From Polluticoccus soli (GTDB taxonomy: Bacteria; Bacteroidota; Bacteroidia; Chitinophagales; Chitinophagaceae): a DNA stretch of 64,000 nt. The notes below the pieces were generated by a model. The model was not told the DNA's origin. It worked only from the letters and a program-made list of their open reading frames with translations, and searched no databases. The translations under genes were made by a program, and so were the position numbers. This document shows, one piece after another, positions 1 to 8,486 of this stretch (positions are counted from its first letter, which is position 1; every line of letters begins with the position of its first letter). The DNA is taken from contig NZ_JARJHT010000001.1 of NCBI RefSeq assembly GCF_029269745.1, positions 1,302,001 through 1,366,000 on the forward strand. The letters are read 5' to 3'.

Positions 1-6
1 AATTGT

Positions 7-14
7 TAAGTTTG
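7..14 (+). promoter_or_regulatory. -7 promoter box of paaE
   Basis: TAAGTTTG matches the Bacteroidota -7 consensus TAnnTTTG. It ends 5 nt before the ATG at 20, so transcription would begin at or next to the start codon. The -33 region lies outside the window. Confidence 0.5.
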
Positions 15-19
15 AAATC

Positions 20-1108
20 ATGTCTGCACCAAGATTTTATGAGTTGAAGGTAAAAGAGGTAAGACCCGAAACAGCAGATTGCGTTTCGGTAGCGTTGGAG
101 GTACCGGGTGACCTGCGGGATATATTCCGCTTTGCACCGGGACAGTACCTCACGTTTCGCAAGCATATGGAAAATGCTGAAGTACGCAGGTCGTATTCTA
201 TCTGCGTAAGTCCGAGAGACGGTGAGCTGCGCGTTGCGATCAAAAAGGTGGACGAGGGTAAATTCTCTACCCATGCCAACGAGGTTTTGAGGGCAGGCGA
301 TGTGCTGGACGTAATGCCGCCACTTGGAAAGTTCTCGCCGCGTAAATCGGAAAAGATACATAAGAACTACCTGGCCATAGCAGCCGGTAGCGGCATCACC
401 CCTATCATGAGTATCATGAAGACGGTGTTGGAAGATGAGCCTAATAGCAACTTCACACTCATATACGGAAACCGCAGCCGCAATACGATCATCTTTCGCG
501 AGGGTATAGAAGCGCTGAAGAACCAGCATATGCAAAGGCTGCGTGTATACCACGTACTTAGCCGTGAGCATATGGAGTTTCCGCTGTTCAATGGTAGGAT
601 AACCGCTGATAAGGTTGCCGAGTTCGCTGATACACTGATCGATCTGAACTCTATCGACGAAGTATTTATTTGCGGCCCCGAAGACATGATCCTGTCTACC
701 CGCGAACGTTTGGTAAACATGGGCATGCCTTCTGCAAACGTGCATATAGAACTGTTCACTTCTCCTGACCAGCCCAAACGTTCACACGAGAAATGGGCAT
801 CGGAGCATTCAGAGGACAAAGGACCAATGAGCAAAGTGAGCATCATACTCGATGGTACTACCTTCGATATGGATCTTGCTTACAATAGCGATAACATCCT
901 GGATGCTGCACTGAAGCATGGCGCAGATCTACCTTATGCCTGCAAAGGCGGCGTATGCGCTACCTGCCGTGCGCGCGTAACAGAAGGAGAAGTGGAAATG
1001 GAAGTGAACTATTCTCTGGAGCCGGATGAAATCGCCAAAGGCTTTGTGCTGACCTGCCAGGCGCACCCCAAATCAGAAAGAGTAGTTGTCGATTTCGACG
1101 CACGATAA
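20..1108 (+). CDS. paaE: phenylacetyl-CoA 1,2-epoxidase, reductase subunit
   Basis: Cytoplasmic reductase that passes electrons from NADPH through FAD and a plant-type [2Fe-2S] cluster to the PaaABC(D) diiron oxygenase, which epoxidises phenylacetyl-CoA. The 362 residues fit the family. The N-terminal FAD domain has RSYS at 57-60. The NAD(P) domain follows, with AGSGITP near 122-128. The C-terminal ferredoxin domain carries cluster cysteines C308, C313, C316 and C346. The rest of the paa operon is not in view; a terminator follows, so this is the last gene of its transcript. The domain order also fits other Bacteroidota ferredoxin-NADP reductases of this superfamily, so the phenylacetate role is inferred from overall resemblance, not from neighbours. 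Confidence 0.85.
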   Translation: MSAPRFYELKVKEVRPETADCVSVALEVPGDLRDIFRFAPGQYLTFRKHMENAEVRRSYSICVSPRDGELRVAIKKVDEGKFSTHANEVLRAGDVLDVMPPLGKFSPRKSEKIHKNYLAIAAGSGITPIMSIMKTVLEDEPNSNFTLIYGNRSRNTIIFREGIEALKNQHMQRLRVYHVLSREHMEFPLFNGRITADKVAEFADTLIDLNSIDEVFICGPEDMILSTRERLVNMGMPSANVHIELFTSPDQPKRSHEKWASEHSEDKGPMSKVSIILDGTTFDMDLAYNSDNILDAALKHGADLPYACKGGVCATCRARVTEGEVEMEVNYSLEPDEIAKGFVLTCQAHPKSERVVVDFDAR

Positions 1109-1113
1109 AAAAG

Positions 1114-1143
1114 AAAAGGGCCGGTGAATCACCGGCCCTTTTT
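1114..1143. terminator. bidirectional terminator between paaE and the barrel gene
   Basis: An 8-bp GC-rich stem, GGGCCGGT/ACCGGCCC (1118-1138), is flanked by an A-run on the left and a T-run on the right. It therefore serves both convergent genes. Confidence 0.85.
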
Positions 1144-1159
1144 ATGTTTCGTTCATTTG

Positions 1160-2146
1160 TTATTCAAACAATAAAGCATCCTGTCCGAAGAAGTAAGAGA
1201 TATTCGGCATTATCAACCACTGGCGGCTTGTACCATCGGGATAGAAGTCGCGCTCTGCTATAGGCACAGCACCATACACACCAACTTTCCACTGACCATA
1301 ACGGCCCATGCGGTAAAACGCAGAACCAGCGAGGTTCATGGTGAAACCTTTTGAATCGAACGACTCGCGGTAGTTGTTGTTGATATCTAGGTATAGATCA
1401 TTCCTCAGATGATAGAACACTAACGGACCAGCAGAGATGCCGGCGCGCGTGCCTGTCAGGTGACCTTCTACGCGCAGCATCAGGTCGCCATTGCGGTACA
1501 GCTGGCGCGACAATGGATAGTCGGCATTGCTATAGCCCAGTTCGTTGATGGGTGAAGAGCGCAGATAGTCATTGCCGTTGTAGCGTATGATAGGTTGTTG
1601 GTAACCTACAGCAAAGCTCACGAAGTCTTTGTACTGGCCGCTAGCACCCAGTATCAGGTCTGTGCTACCTTGTCCCGGTTGATACACCATAGGCAAACCA
1701 CGGCCTTTACCATCTGTAAGGCTGGCGTTTGTCAGTCCCAGTTCAACACCACCGGTAAACTGCCAGCTAAAACCATCGGCATAAGGCAGGAAGTGCGTAT
1801 AAGCTACCGTCAGGTCGCCAATGCCGCCGATCTTCGCCAGTTCACCGCGCGTAGCGTAGAAAGGAAGACGCGTGTCGAGGTATCCATGCTCGTGCAGCGG
1901 TATTCTTACTGCAGCATGAGGCATATTGATCACCACATCCCTTTCGCCTTTGGCCATAGTGTGGCCAAGGTTAAGTTCTACGCGGTCGTTCTCATAAGTT
2001 TCTTCGTCGAAAGCCAAAGCAGCACCCGAACGCAGGCCACCGATTGCAGAAAGACCGGGGTCACCACTGCCCTGTGCACCAGCGCTCAATGCGCCCAACG
2101 ACATGGCTATAGACAAACAAAAAGTGGAAATATGTTTCATATTCAA
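1160..2146 (-). CDS. outer-membrane beta-barrel protein, function unknown
   Basis: Predicted secreted protein of 328 residues. The signal peptide ends at about AGA|Q (residue 25). The rest alternates polar and hydrophobic residues with many glycines and aromatics, and the chain ends in an aromatic strand before FE, as in outer-membrane barrels. It resembles the loose group of aromatic-compound transporter-like barrels (MetA/phenol-degradation type), but I recognise no specific motif. Met1 (2146) and Met3 (2140) are both plausible starts. Convergent with paaE, with the terminator shared. The adjacency to an aromatic catabolism gene is suggestive but proves nothing. Confidence 0.7.
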   Translation of the reverse strand: MNMKHISTFCLSIAMSLGALSAGAQGSGDPGLSAIGGLRSGAALAFDEETYENDRVELNLGHTMAKGERDVVINMPHAAVRIPLHEHGYLDTRLPFYATRGELAKIGGIGDLTVAYTHFLPYADGFSWQFTGGVELGLTNASLTDGKGRGLPMVYQPGQGSTDLILGASGQYKDFVSFAVGYQQPIIRYNGNDYLRSSPINELGYSNADYPLSRQLYRNGDLMLRVEGHLTGTRAGISAGPLVFYHLRNDLYLDINNNYRESFDSKGFTMNLAGSAFYRMGRYGQWKVGVYGAVPIAERDFYPDGTSRQWLIMPNISYFFGQDALLFE

Positions 2147-2159
2147 AACAATAGTCTCT

Positions 2160-2167
2160 CAAATATA
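2160..2167 (-). promoter_or_regulatory. -7 promoter box of the barrel gene
   Basis: TATATTTG on the minus strand, 13 nt upstream of the start codon at 2146. No clear -33 element. Confidence 0.5.
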
Positions 2168-2213
2168 GTTTTATAAACTTGAATTTTATAGGCCTTGCCG
2201 GTTTTTTAGAAAT

Positions 2214-2236
2214 GAAAAAGCCACCTTGCGGTGGCT
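2214..2236 (-). terminator. terminator after the MBL-rhodanese gene
   Basis: Stem GCCACC/GGTGGC with a 4-nt loop, followed on the minus strand by five T residues. It lies about 28 nt past the stop codon at 2264. Confidence 0.75.
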
Positions 2237-2263
2237 CTCTCTAGCGTTTATCATAAAGTATGA

Positions 2264-3667
2264 CTATACATTCTGCTCCTGCGGAGTAACGATAGGGATG
2301 TTCTTTATGGTCTTGATCTTAGCGAAACCTCCCAATACATTCCTCAGATTATGGTAACCCTGGCGCTTCAGCAGCGAGGCTGCTATCACCGAGCGGTAGC
2401 CCCCCGCACACTGTATATACAGGTTGTTGTCTTCATTGATCATAGCCATATTCACAGGATCAATCAATGAATCCAGCGGAACGTTTTGCGCACCTTTAAT
2501 GTGTGCTGTAGCAAATTCACCGGGCTTGCGTACGTCGATGATCTCCAGTTTGCTGTCGTGTGGTATATCCATCGCCAGTTCATCCGGCTCTATGTCGATG
2601 ACCATATCCAGCTTTTCACCGGCAGCAACCCACGCAGCGATACCGCCATCCAGTACACCTTCCACGTTGTCGATACCAACACGGGCGAGGCGAACCACGC
2701 TTTCTTTTTCTTTACCGGGTTCGGTTACCAGCACTAGCTTTTGCGTGAACGGTAGCAGGCTACCAGCCCACTCTGCAAAACGGCCGTCGAGGCCTATGCT
2801 GATAGCATCCGGCACAAAACCTTCAGTAAATACTGTGGCTGCACGTGTATCAAGGATCCAGGCGCCTTCCTGTACACGCAGCTTGAACTGGTCTACAGAC
2901 AATGGTGTAAGACCTTTATTCATCACGTCTTCCAGGCTTTCATAACCTTCACGGTTGATCTTCGCATTGATCGGGAAGTAAGCCGGAGGCGTAGAAAGAC
3001 CTTCGGTAACTACCTTAACGAATTCCTCTTTGGTCATATCCTGCAGCGCATAGTTGCTGGCTTTTTGCTCGCCAATAGTGCTGTACGTTTGCGGACCGAG
3101 GTTTTTACCGCAAGAAGAACCAGGACCATGCGCAGGATATACGATGATATCATCATTCAGGGTCTTGATCTTGGTGTGCAGTGAATCGTACATCATACCC
3201 GCCAGCTCTTCTTTGCTCAGGTTGCCGCTGAACAGGTCAGGACGGCCAACATCGCCTACGAACAGGGTATCACCTGTAAACACGCAGTATGGTTTACCGC
3301 TTTCGTCGTTCAACAGGTAGCTGGTGCTTTCCAGCGTATGGCCGGGGGTATGCAGCACTTTCAACTTTACATTACCGATAGCGAACTCATCGCCGTCGTT
3401 GGCCACCTGTACTTGAAAATTGGTCTTGGTGTTTGGACCGTATATGATCGGCGCACCGGTCTTCCTCGACAGCTCGAGGTGACCGCTCACGAAATCGGCA
3501 TGAAAATGCGTTTCGAAGATGTACTTGATCTGCACACCTTTTTCTTCTGCCATTTTGATATAGGCATCCACGTCACGAAGCGGATCGATCACGGCGGCTT
3601 CGCCATCGCTATCGATAAAGTAAGCAGCTTCGCTAAGGCAGTTGGTATATAATTGTTGTACGTTCAT
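2264..3667 (-). CDS. MBL-fold hydrolase with two rhodanese domains (persulfide dioxygenase-like)
   Basis: Metallo-beta-lactamase fold fused to a rhodanese pair, 467 residues. The N-terminal metal site shows H54-x-H56-x-D58 and H63, then H110 (HTPGHT) and D133 (TGDTLF), which is the ETHE1/persulfide dioxygenase pattern. Members of that family oxidise glutathione or low-molecular-weight persulfides. Rhodanese 1 (about 265-360) has no cysteine in the place of its active loop (VTEPGKEK) and is probably non-catalytic. Rhodanese 2 (about 370-460) keeps the loop CAGGYRS with C420. Sulfur metabolism or sulfide detoxification is the likely role. It starts 15 nt after the upstream metallopeptidase gene, so the two are probably co-transcribed. 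No signal peptide; cytosolic. Confidence 0.85.
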   Translation of the reverse strand: MNVQQLYTNCLSEAAYFIDSDGEAAVIDPLRDVDAYIKMAEEKGVQIKYIFETHFHADFVSGHLELSRKTGAPIIYGPNTKTNFQVQVANDGDEFAIGNVKLKVLHTPGHTLESTSYLLNDESGKPYCVFTGDTLFVGDVGRPDLFSGNLSKEELAGMMYDSLHTKIKTLNDDIIVYPAHGPGSSCGKNLGPQTYSTIGEQKASNYALQDMTKEEFVKVVTEGLSTPPAYFPINAKINREGYESLEDVMNKGLTPLSVDQFKLRVQEGAWILDTRAATVFTEGFVPDAISIGLDGRFAEWAGSLLPFTQKLVLVTEPGKEKESVVRLARVGIDNVEGVLDGGIAAWVAAGEKLDMVIDIEPDELAMDIPHDSKLEIIDVRKPGEFATAHIKGAQNVPLDSLIDPVNMAMINEDNNLYIQCAGGYRSVIAASLLKRQGYHNLRNVLGGFAKIKTIKNIPIVTPQEQNV

Positions 3668-3682
3668 ATTCCAGATTTAAGT

Positions 3683-4381
3683 TTAGTCTCTACGGTTCAT
3701 GAAAATTAGTATGTAGTATACGAGCGTCGCCACTGCGCTTATCGCTGCTACTACGTAAGTACGAGCTGCCCATTTCAAGGCGTCTTTCGCTTTGTCATGC
3801 TCTTCCCTGGTGGTCAGCCCCGAAGCTTCCATCCAGCGCAATGCTCGATGGCTGGCATCATACTCTACAGGCAAGGTAACCAAAGAAAATATTGTAGAGA
3901 AGGAAAATAAGATGATTCCAATCAGCAGCAGTGTCTGGTTGCCATGGCCAAAGCCCATAAAACCAATACCCGCCAGTATGATCCATTGTGAAAGCGTAGT
4001 GCTGATCTGTGTAATGGGCACCAACTTGCTACGCAGCTGCAGCATGCTATAGGCCGTAGCGTGTTGAACTGCGTGGCCGCACTCGTGGGCCGCCACCGCT
4101 GTAGAAGCGATGCTGGTGCCGGCATATACATCCGGACTTAGGTTAACAGTTTTGTCTGCGGGATTGTAGTGGTCTGACAAAAAGCCTTGCGAAGAGGTAA
4201 CGGTCACGTCATAAATGCCGTTCTCCCGAAGCATGCGTTCAGCCACTTCTTTACCGCTGAGACCTTCGCGCAGGGGTATCTCAGAATACTCCTTGAATTT
4301 TGATTTCAGCCTGCTGCTTACCACCATACCCACCAAAAACAGGATACCGGCAAGCAGATAATAACCCATGTAAGCTCCCAT
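3683..4381 (-). CDS. membrane zinc metallopeptidase, YugP family
   Basis: Integral membrane protease-like protein of 232 residues. It has an N-terminal membrane segment (about 7-22), the zinc motif HECGH at 99-103, two hydrophobic segments at about 130-168, and a C-terminal segment at about 210-228 ending in positively charged residues. Family members are called neutral zinc metallopeptidases (YugP); their substrates are unknown. First gene of a two-gene minus-strand operon with the MBL-rhodanese gene. Its own -7 box lies 65 nt upstream. Confidence 0.85.
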   Translation of the reverse strand: MGAYMGYYLLAGILFLVGMVVSSRLKSKFKEYSEIPLREGLSGKEVAERMLRENGIYDVTVTSSQGFLSDHYNPADKTVNLSPDVYAGTSIASTAVAAHECGHAVQHATAYSMLQLRSKLVPITQISTTLSQWIILAGIGFMGFGHGNQTLLLIGIILFSFSTIFSLVTLPVEYDASHRALRWMEASGLTTREEHDKAKDALKWAARTYVVAAISAVATLVYYILIFMNRRD

Positions 4382-4445
4382 GATCTATTCTATTGTTTCT
4401 CTACTCTCTATCAAATTGCCTACCAATGTAAAAATGGCAGACATA

Positions 4446-4453
4446 CAAAGTTA
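4446..4453 (-). promoter_or_regulatory. -7 promoter box of the metallopeptidase operon
   Basis: TAACTTTG on the minus strand, leaving a leader of about 60 nt before the start at 4381. Confidence 0.45.
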
Positions 4454-4500
4454 CTTTATCTGCATGATATTGGTTGTTAACACCATCTATATACTTGCAA

Positions 4501-4533
4501 TAAAAAACTAACGCCGGGCAGGTGCCCGGCGTT
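4501..4533 (-). terminator. terminator of the TonB receptor gene
   Basis: Perfect 11-bp stem AACGCCGGGCA/TGCCCGGCGTT with a 2-nt loop (4510-4533), followed on the minus strand by a run of T. Confidence 0.85.
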
Positions 4534-4560
4534 GCTTCCACGGTGATACGCGCCCCTATT

Positions 4561-6795
4561 TTACCATTTAAGAGTCAATCCTGCCAGCCAGTTGAAACCA
4601 GCCTGGGGGAAGTAATAGTTCTCAGTGGTTACTACGCCGCCGTATTTGTAGCTGAACGTATAACCATTGCTTTCATACATTTTGTTAAATATGTTGTTAA
4701 GTGCCAAACTGGCGGCTACCTCGCGGAATGGACGAATTTGCACCGTATACCTGATGCGTACATCGCACAGGGTGTAGGCACTGATCTTACGATCTTCGTT
4801 CGATGTATTGTCGAGGTATTGTTTGCCTACGTGCTTGCCCAACAGGTCGAACTCGAGGCTGTTGCCTTCTGCCATATTAGTAAATGGAGTGAAGGTCAAA
4901 CCACCGGCGGCAATTACATTAGGAGAAAATGCGATGTCTGTCTTCGCGTGATTGATCACGATCTGTTCACCAGTGGCGTTGTCGTAGTCATCCTGGTACT
5001 CGGTAAAGTTGTCGATCTTGTTCTCTGAGAAGGTTGCATTAGCAAAAGCCCTCATCCAGTCGAAAGGCACCACGCCGGCCTGCAACTCAATGCCGCGCCT
5101 GTAGCTGTTACCCACGTTGGTACGTGCGTACGCGCCTACATCGTTGATCTGCCCTGTCAGTACCAGCTGATTTTTGTACGACATAGCGTATACATTGGCA
5201 GCAGCACTCCATTTTTTTGTATTCATTTCATAGCCGATCTCAATGTCTGTCAATTTCTCCGGTTTCGGCAGATTGGTAACCGATGCTTCGAAATCGTCCC
5301 TGTTCGGCTCTTTGTTGGCTATGGCAACTGACCCATATAGTTTCTGGCGCTTGCGGAAGCTGTTCTCAATGAAATAGGTCAGACCCGCTTTAGGATTGAA
5401 GAAGTTATAGTCAACCGACGGCATAACGGTCGGGTTCTTCCTGAAGCCATTGATGTTGTAGCCTACACGGCGGTACTGCGCATCGCCATAAACAATAAGC
5501 TTTTCGGTGATCTTATGTTGGGCTTTCAGGTAGACGTTCAGGTCATTCTTCTGTGAGGTCAGGTTATACCAGCGGTAGTCGACAGGTATGTTGAACTCCG
5601 CCCATTTCACGAAACCGTAATGGTTGCCGTCATATTGGTTCCAGCCACCACCAAGCGTAAGCTGGGTCTTATCCTTTTCATAGATAAGTGAGAACACCGA
5701 GCCGTAGAAATAGTTGTCGAGCCACAGCTGACGGGTAAGGTCAGTAGTAGTGATCGTATCCGTACCGCTGATAAAATCAGGCAAACCGTAGTCAGCATAG
5801 GCATCGCCCATGCGGTATTCCTGGTAGTAGCCATGGCCCCTCGTCAGGAACAAGCCAAGGTGACCAGTCAGGTATTTACCAAACTTGTGGTCAACAAAAC
5901 CCTGGTAATAATCCTGCTGGTAGTTATCGGTCTGGTCGTTGTAATAGTAGCCATCCGATTTCAGTCCAAGGCCATTGAAGGTTCGGTTGGTGAGCAGTGA
6001 GTCCTGCGGAACACCGTTCCATGCCTGGCCGGTTTTTTCCTGCCCCGTCATCATCATGAAGCGAACATGGGTATTCTTGTTTGCCTGCCAGCCTGCTATG
6101 AACTGCAGTGATTTCAGGTCGCTGGCAGAACGTTGCATATAGCCATCGGAGCTGATCTTCGACAGGCGCACATCGAACTGCAGGCCGTTCTTCAGAAGAC
6201 CTGTACCAGCACGCAGTGTGTGCCTCCAGGTATTGAACGAGCCATAGCCTTCGCTGATCTCGGCACCAGCTTTTTCAAACTGCAGCAGGTTGCTGATGCT
6301 CATTGTAGCGCCAAATGCAGCACCGCCATTGGTAGAAGAACCTACACCGCGCTGTAGCTGAATAGAACCGGTAGAAGAGGCAAGGTCTGGCGTGTTGACG
6401 AAGAAAACGCCTTGTGATTCCCCATCATTCACCGGGATGCCATTGAGGGTGACGTTGATACGCTGTCCGTCTGTACCGCGAACACGCAGACCTGTATAAC
6501 CTACACCGGCGCCCGCGTCTGATGTTGACACTGCCGACGGTGTGTACTGCAGCAGGTAAGGAATGTCCTGGCCAAGGTTTTGCTTTTCGATGTCCTTGCG
6601 CGAAAGCTCAGTTTTAGCAAAAGGAGCATCCTGCGTGGCCCTTAAACCGCGCACCTCGATGGGCTGCAGCATTTGTTGTTTCTGCCTTACGGAGTCGATG
6701 GTCTCGGCTTCCTGGGCAATGACGGTGGAACTGCCTGCGCAAAGCATGGTTGCGAGGACAAGTGTGTGTTTTGGATGCATGACTTTAGATTTCAT
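4561..6795 (-). CDS. TonB-dependent outer-membrane receptor, thiamin-regulated
   Basis: Outer-membrane TonB-dependent transporter of 744 residues, very likely for thiamin or a thiamin precursor because a TPP riboswitch precedes it. I chose the ATG at 6795. It gives a signal peptide (MKSKVMHPKHTLVLATMLCAG, cleaved after about VIAQ). The frame stays open upstream to 6891, but the added residues look like leader sequence and follow the aptamer directly. The plug domain begins around PIEVRGLRA and contains GLRVRGTDGQRINVTLNGIP and the plug motif QLQRGVGSSTNG. The remainder is a barrel ending in an aromatic final strand (LTLKW). It has no N-terminal carboxypeptidase-like domain and no SusD partner, so it is not a polysaccharide-utilisation receptor. 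In Bacteroides, THI-element-controlled receptors of this kind have been reported as thiamin transporters (OMR1). Confidence 0.9.
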   Translation of the reverse strand: MKSKVMHPKHTLVLATMLCAGSSTVIAQEAETIDSVRQKQQMLQPIEVRGLRATQDAPFAKTELSRKDIEKQNLGQDIPYLLQYTPSAVSTSDAGAGVGYTGLRVRGTDGQRINVTLNGIPVNDGESQGVFFVNTPDLASSTGSIQLQRGVGSSTNGGAAFGATMSISNLLQFEKAGAEISEGYGSFNTWRHTLRAGTGLLKNGLQFDVRLSKISSDGYMQRSASDLKSLQFIAGWQANKNTHVRFMMMTGQEKTGQAWNGVPQDSLLTNRTFNGLGLKSDGYYYNDQTDNYQQDYYQGFVDHKFGKYLTGHLGLFLTRGHGYYQEYRMGDAYADYGLPDFISGTDTITTTDLTRQLWLDNYFYGSVFSLIYEKDKTQLTLGGGWNQYDGNHYGFVKWAEFNIPVDYRWYNLTSQKNDLNVYLKAQHKITEKLIVYGDAQYRRVGYNINGFRKNPTVMPSVDYNFFNPKAGLTYFIENSFRKRQKLYGSVAIANKEPNRDDFEASVTNLPKPEKLTDIEIGYEMNTKKWSAAANVYAMSYKNQLVLTGQINDVGAYARTNVGNSYRRGIELQAGVVPFDWMRAFANATFSENKIDNFTEYQDDYDNATGEQIVINHAKTDIAFSPNVIAAGGLTFTPFTNMAEGNSLEFDLLGKHVGKQYLDNTSNEDRKISAYTLCDVRIRYTVQIRPFREVAASLALNNIFNKMYESNGYTFSYKYGGVVTTENYYFPQAGFNWLAGLTLKW

Positions 6796-6910
6796 GTTTG
6801 GCAAAATGTGAGGCGCCATGCATTGTCCTTCGTCTACGACTACAACCACCCATACACGCATGCGACTGCGATAGTGTACAAATGGATGCAACAGTATACG
6901 AGCTGATTTT

Positions 6911-6990
6911 TCACTCTTCCCTAACCGGCATTACCCGGTCCAGGTTCAGCGGGTATGATCTCAGCCTGAACTATTAGGCACCCCGATATC
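6911..6990 (-). ncRNA. TPP riboswitch (THI element)
   Basis: Read on the minus strand, the conserved blocks come in the right order: GGGGTGCC (6984-6977), GGCTGAGA (6966-6959), TACCC, CTGAACCTGG with ACCGGGT (6945-6933), AATGCCGG (6932-6925) and AGGGAAG (6922-6916). This is the THI-box/TPP aptamer. It sits between a -7 promoter box and the receptor's start codon, leaving about 115 nt for an expression platform. I see no strong intrinsic terminator in that stretch, so control of translation initiation is more likely than transcription termination (inference). Confidence 0.95.
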
Positions 6991-7008
6991 CTTTTTTGGA
7001 TCGTGAGG

Positions 7009-7039
7009 CAAAGATAATAGGTCTGAACCTCAGATTAAA
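7009..7039 (-). promoter_or_regulatory. promoter of the riboswitch-receptor transcript
   Basis: The -7 box TATCTTTG (7009-7016) is preceded 19 nt upstream by TTTA (7036-7039), close to a -33 TTTG. Transcription would start just before the aptamer. Confidence 0.6.
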
Positions 7040-7181
7040 CTGATTAATCGAGATTTTGCCCGCCTGAGATGGGAATTCGAATAGAGATAATCTTATATAA
7101 TTCAGGTTTTACAGGTGTTTCCGCGGAATAAATTGTTACATATTGTTAGCTCGCGAGTTAGTTTTTTTCCGTTTTGCGGCT

Positions 7182-8363
7182 TCATTTCTTATTCATCCGG
7201 GCCGAAAATTCGGGCGTCAGCAGGCCATAAAGCCTTCCGTAGGGAACAAAAAGGGTGATCATACCCGCCGAATATGGAGTGATCTCGTAGGGGTTGTACA
7301 CAAAGGTCAGTCCCGTAGGAGTGATGTAAAAATTATCGGTAACAGTAGGTTCTTCCAGGTCCAACAGTACTCCGCCTAGTTTTTCCTGCGGTTTGAGTTT
7401 AAAATACTTACGGGCAGCTTCAACCAGCAACGGCCTCAGCCTGGCAGTATCCCCTTCTATCACATCGCCCAGCTTCCAGAGTTTGCCGCGCTGAAGGTCT
7501 ATATTCAAAAAGCTGCTACCAAATATGCCATGGGCACCGCCAGTATAGTCGTAACCAAAACATTCCACCACCAGCCAGCCATCTCTATTTAAAAGCACCC
7601 ACATCCGCAGTTGTTCATCATAGCTGGAAACATGCTCCGCGGTATCAAGTCCGTCCATGTCTTCGCGGTAGCTGAGAAAGAAACTATCAGCCATGGAGCG
7701 CATACACCGCTCCAGCTCGCCAACCTTGCAGCCCAACGGACCATGCAGGACGGAATCGACAAAAACTTTATGATCGTACGCTGCATTCTTTGCCGGAACT
7801 AAAAACTGGTAGGAGGCAAATACCGTGTAGTCCTTCCTCCGTTCGCTCAGCTTTGCCGAATCTTTTAACCACGGAATCGCCAATTTAATACTACCGGAAG
7901 GATTCACTTCTTTCAAGCGGATGGGTTGCATTTTTTTGCCCTTTGAATCCGTCCACACCCCGGTTATCGAGTCGCCTTTTATAACGCTGTGCCATTCACC
8001 ACCGTTTTCCCAGCCGCCCATCTCCGTGGTAGGATTCTCCGATAATACCAGGCTATCGTGGGTTGCCGGGTCAGGAAGCAGGTTTATTACCTGGCCCCTT
8101 GCAATGTAATAATAGGAACCATGAAGCTCATCGCCGTATTTCTGCAATTGTACATGTACAGGTTGCCCCGCTACAGTTCCGGAATATTGTTTATGCCAAT
8201 CACGTTCCTCAACCGGGGTATTTGTGCTCTGCTTGTTGTCCGTGCTCTGTACCTGCTCCCCGTGCTTTGCGGATGAGTTGCAACTTATACAACCCCAAAC
8301 CAGAAACAGTAGCAGGAACGCATAGTTCTCTTTTATAGAACAAAAATACAACAATCGTACCAT
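7182..8363 (-). CDS. DUF3298 (RsiV C-terminal-like) lipoprotein
   Basis: Probable lipoprotein of up to 393 residues. The hydrophobic stretch FLLLFLVWGC is followed by SC, giving a slightly atypical lipobox. The C-terminal half matches the DUF3298 family seen in RsiV and many Bacteroidota lipoproteins: YDYTGGAHG, then a long charged region, and a final segment with ITPYSAGMITLFVPY. RsiV is a lysozyme-sensing anti-sigma factor, but this protein has no anti-sigma N-terminus, so that role should not be transferred. The start is unsure: a perfect -7 box on the same strand lies inside the proposed reading frame at 8341-8348, and no ATG follows it in frame before the lipobox. Confidence 0.75.
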   Translation of the reverse strand: MVRLLYFCSIKENYAFLLLFLVWGCISCNSSAKHGEQVQSTDNKQSTNTPVEERDWHKQYSGTVAGQPVHVQLQKYGDELHGSYYYIARGQVINLLPDPATHDSLVLSENPTTEMGGWENGGEWHSVIKGDSITGVWTDSKGKKMQPIRLKEVNPSGSIKLAIPWLKDSAKLSERRKDYTVFASYQFLVPAKNAAYDHKVFVDSVLHGPLGCKVGELERCMRSMADSFFLSYREDMDGLDTAEHVSSYDEQLRMWVLLNRDGWLVVECFGYDYTGGAHGIFGSSFLNIDLQRGKLWKLGDVIEGDTARLRPLLVEAARKYFKLKPQEKLGGVLLDLEEPTVTDNFYITPTGLTFVYNPYEITPYSAGMITLFVPYGRLYGLLTPEFSARMNKK

Positions 8364-8437
8364 TTATGATATGGCCGGGATGGGTTGACGGATGAAAAAC
8401 CAGTCACACATAAAGGAGAATCAATATCTGTTGCGCC

Positions 8438-8465
8438 TTGTGAATTTAATATTCCCTTAACTTCG
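8438..8465 (+). promoter_or_regulatory. possible promoter of the T9SS cargo gene
   Basis: TTG, 17 nt, then TAACTTCG, which differs by one base from TAnnTTTG. It lies about 20 nt before the start region. Confidence 0.35.
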
Positions 8466-8486
8466 TCAGCATAAAACTTAAATGAA

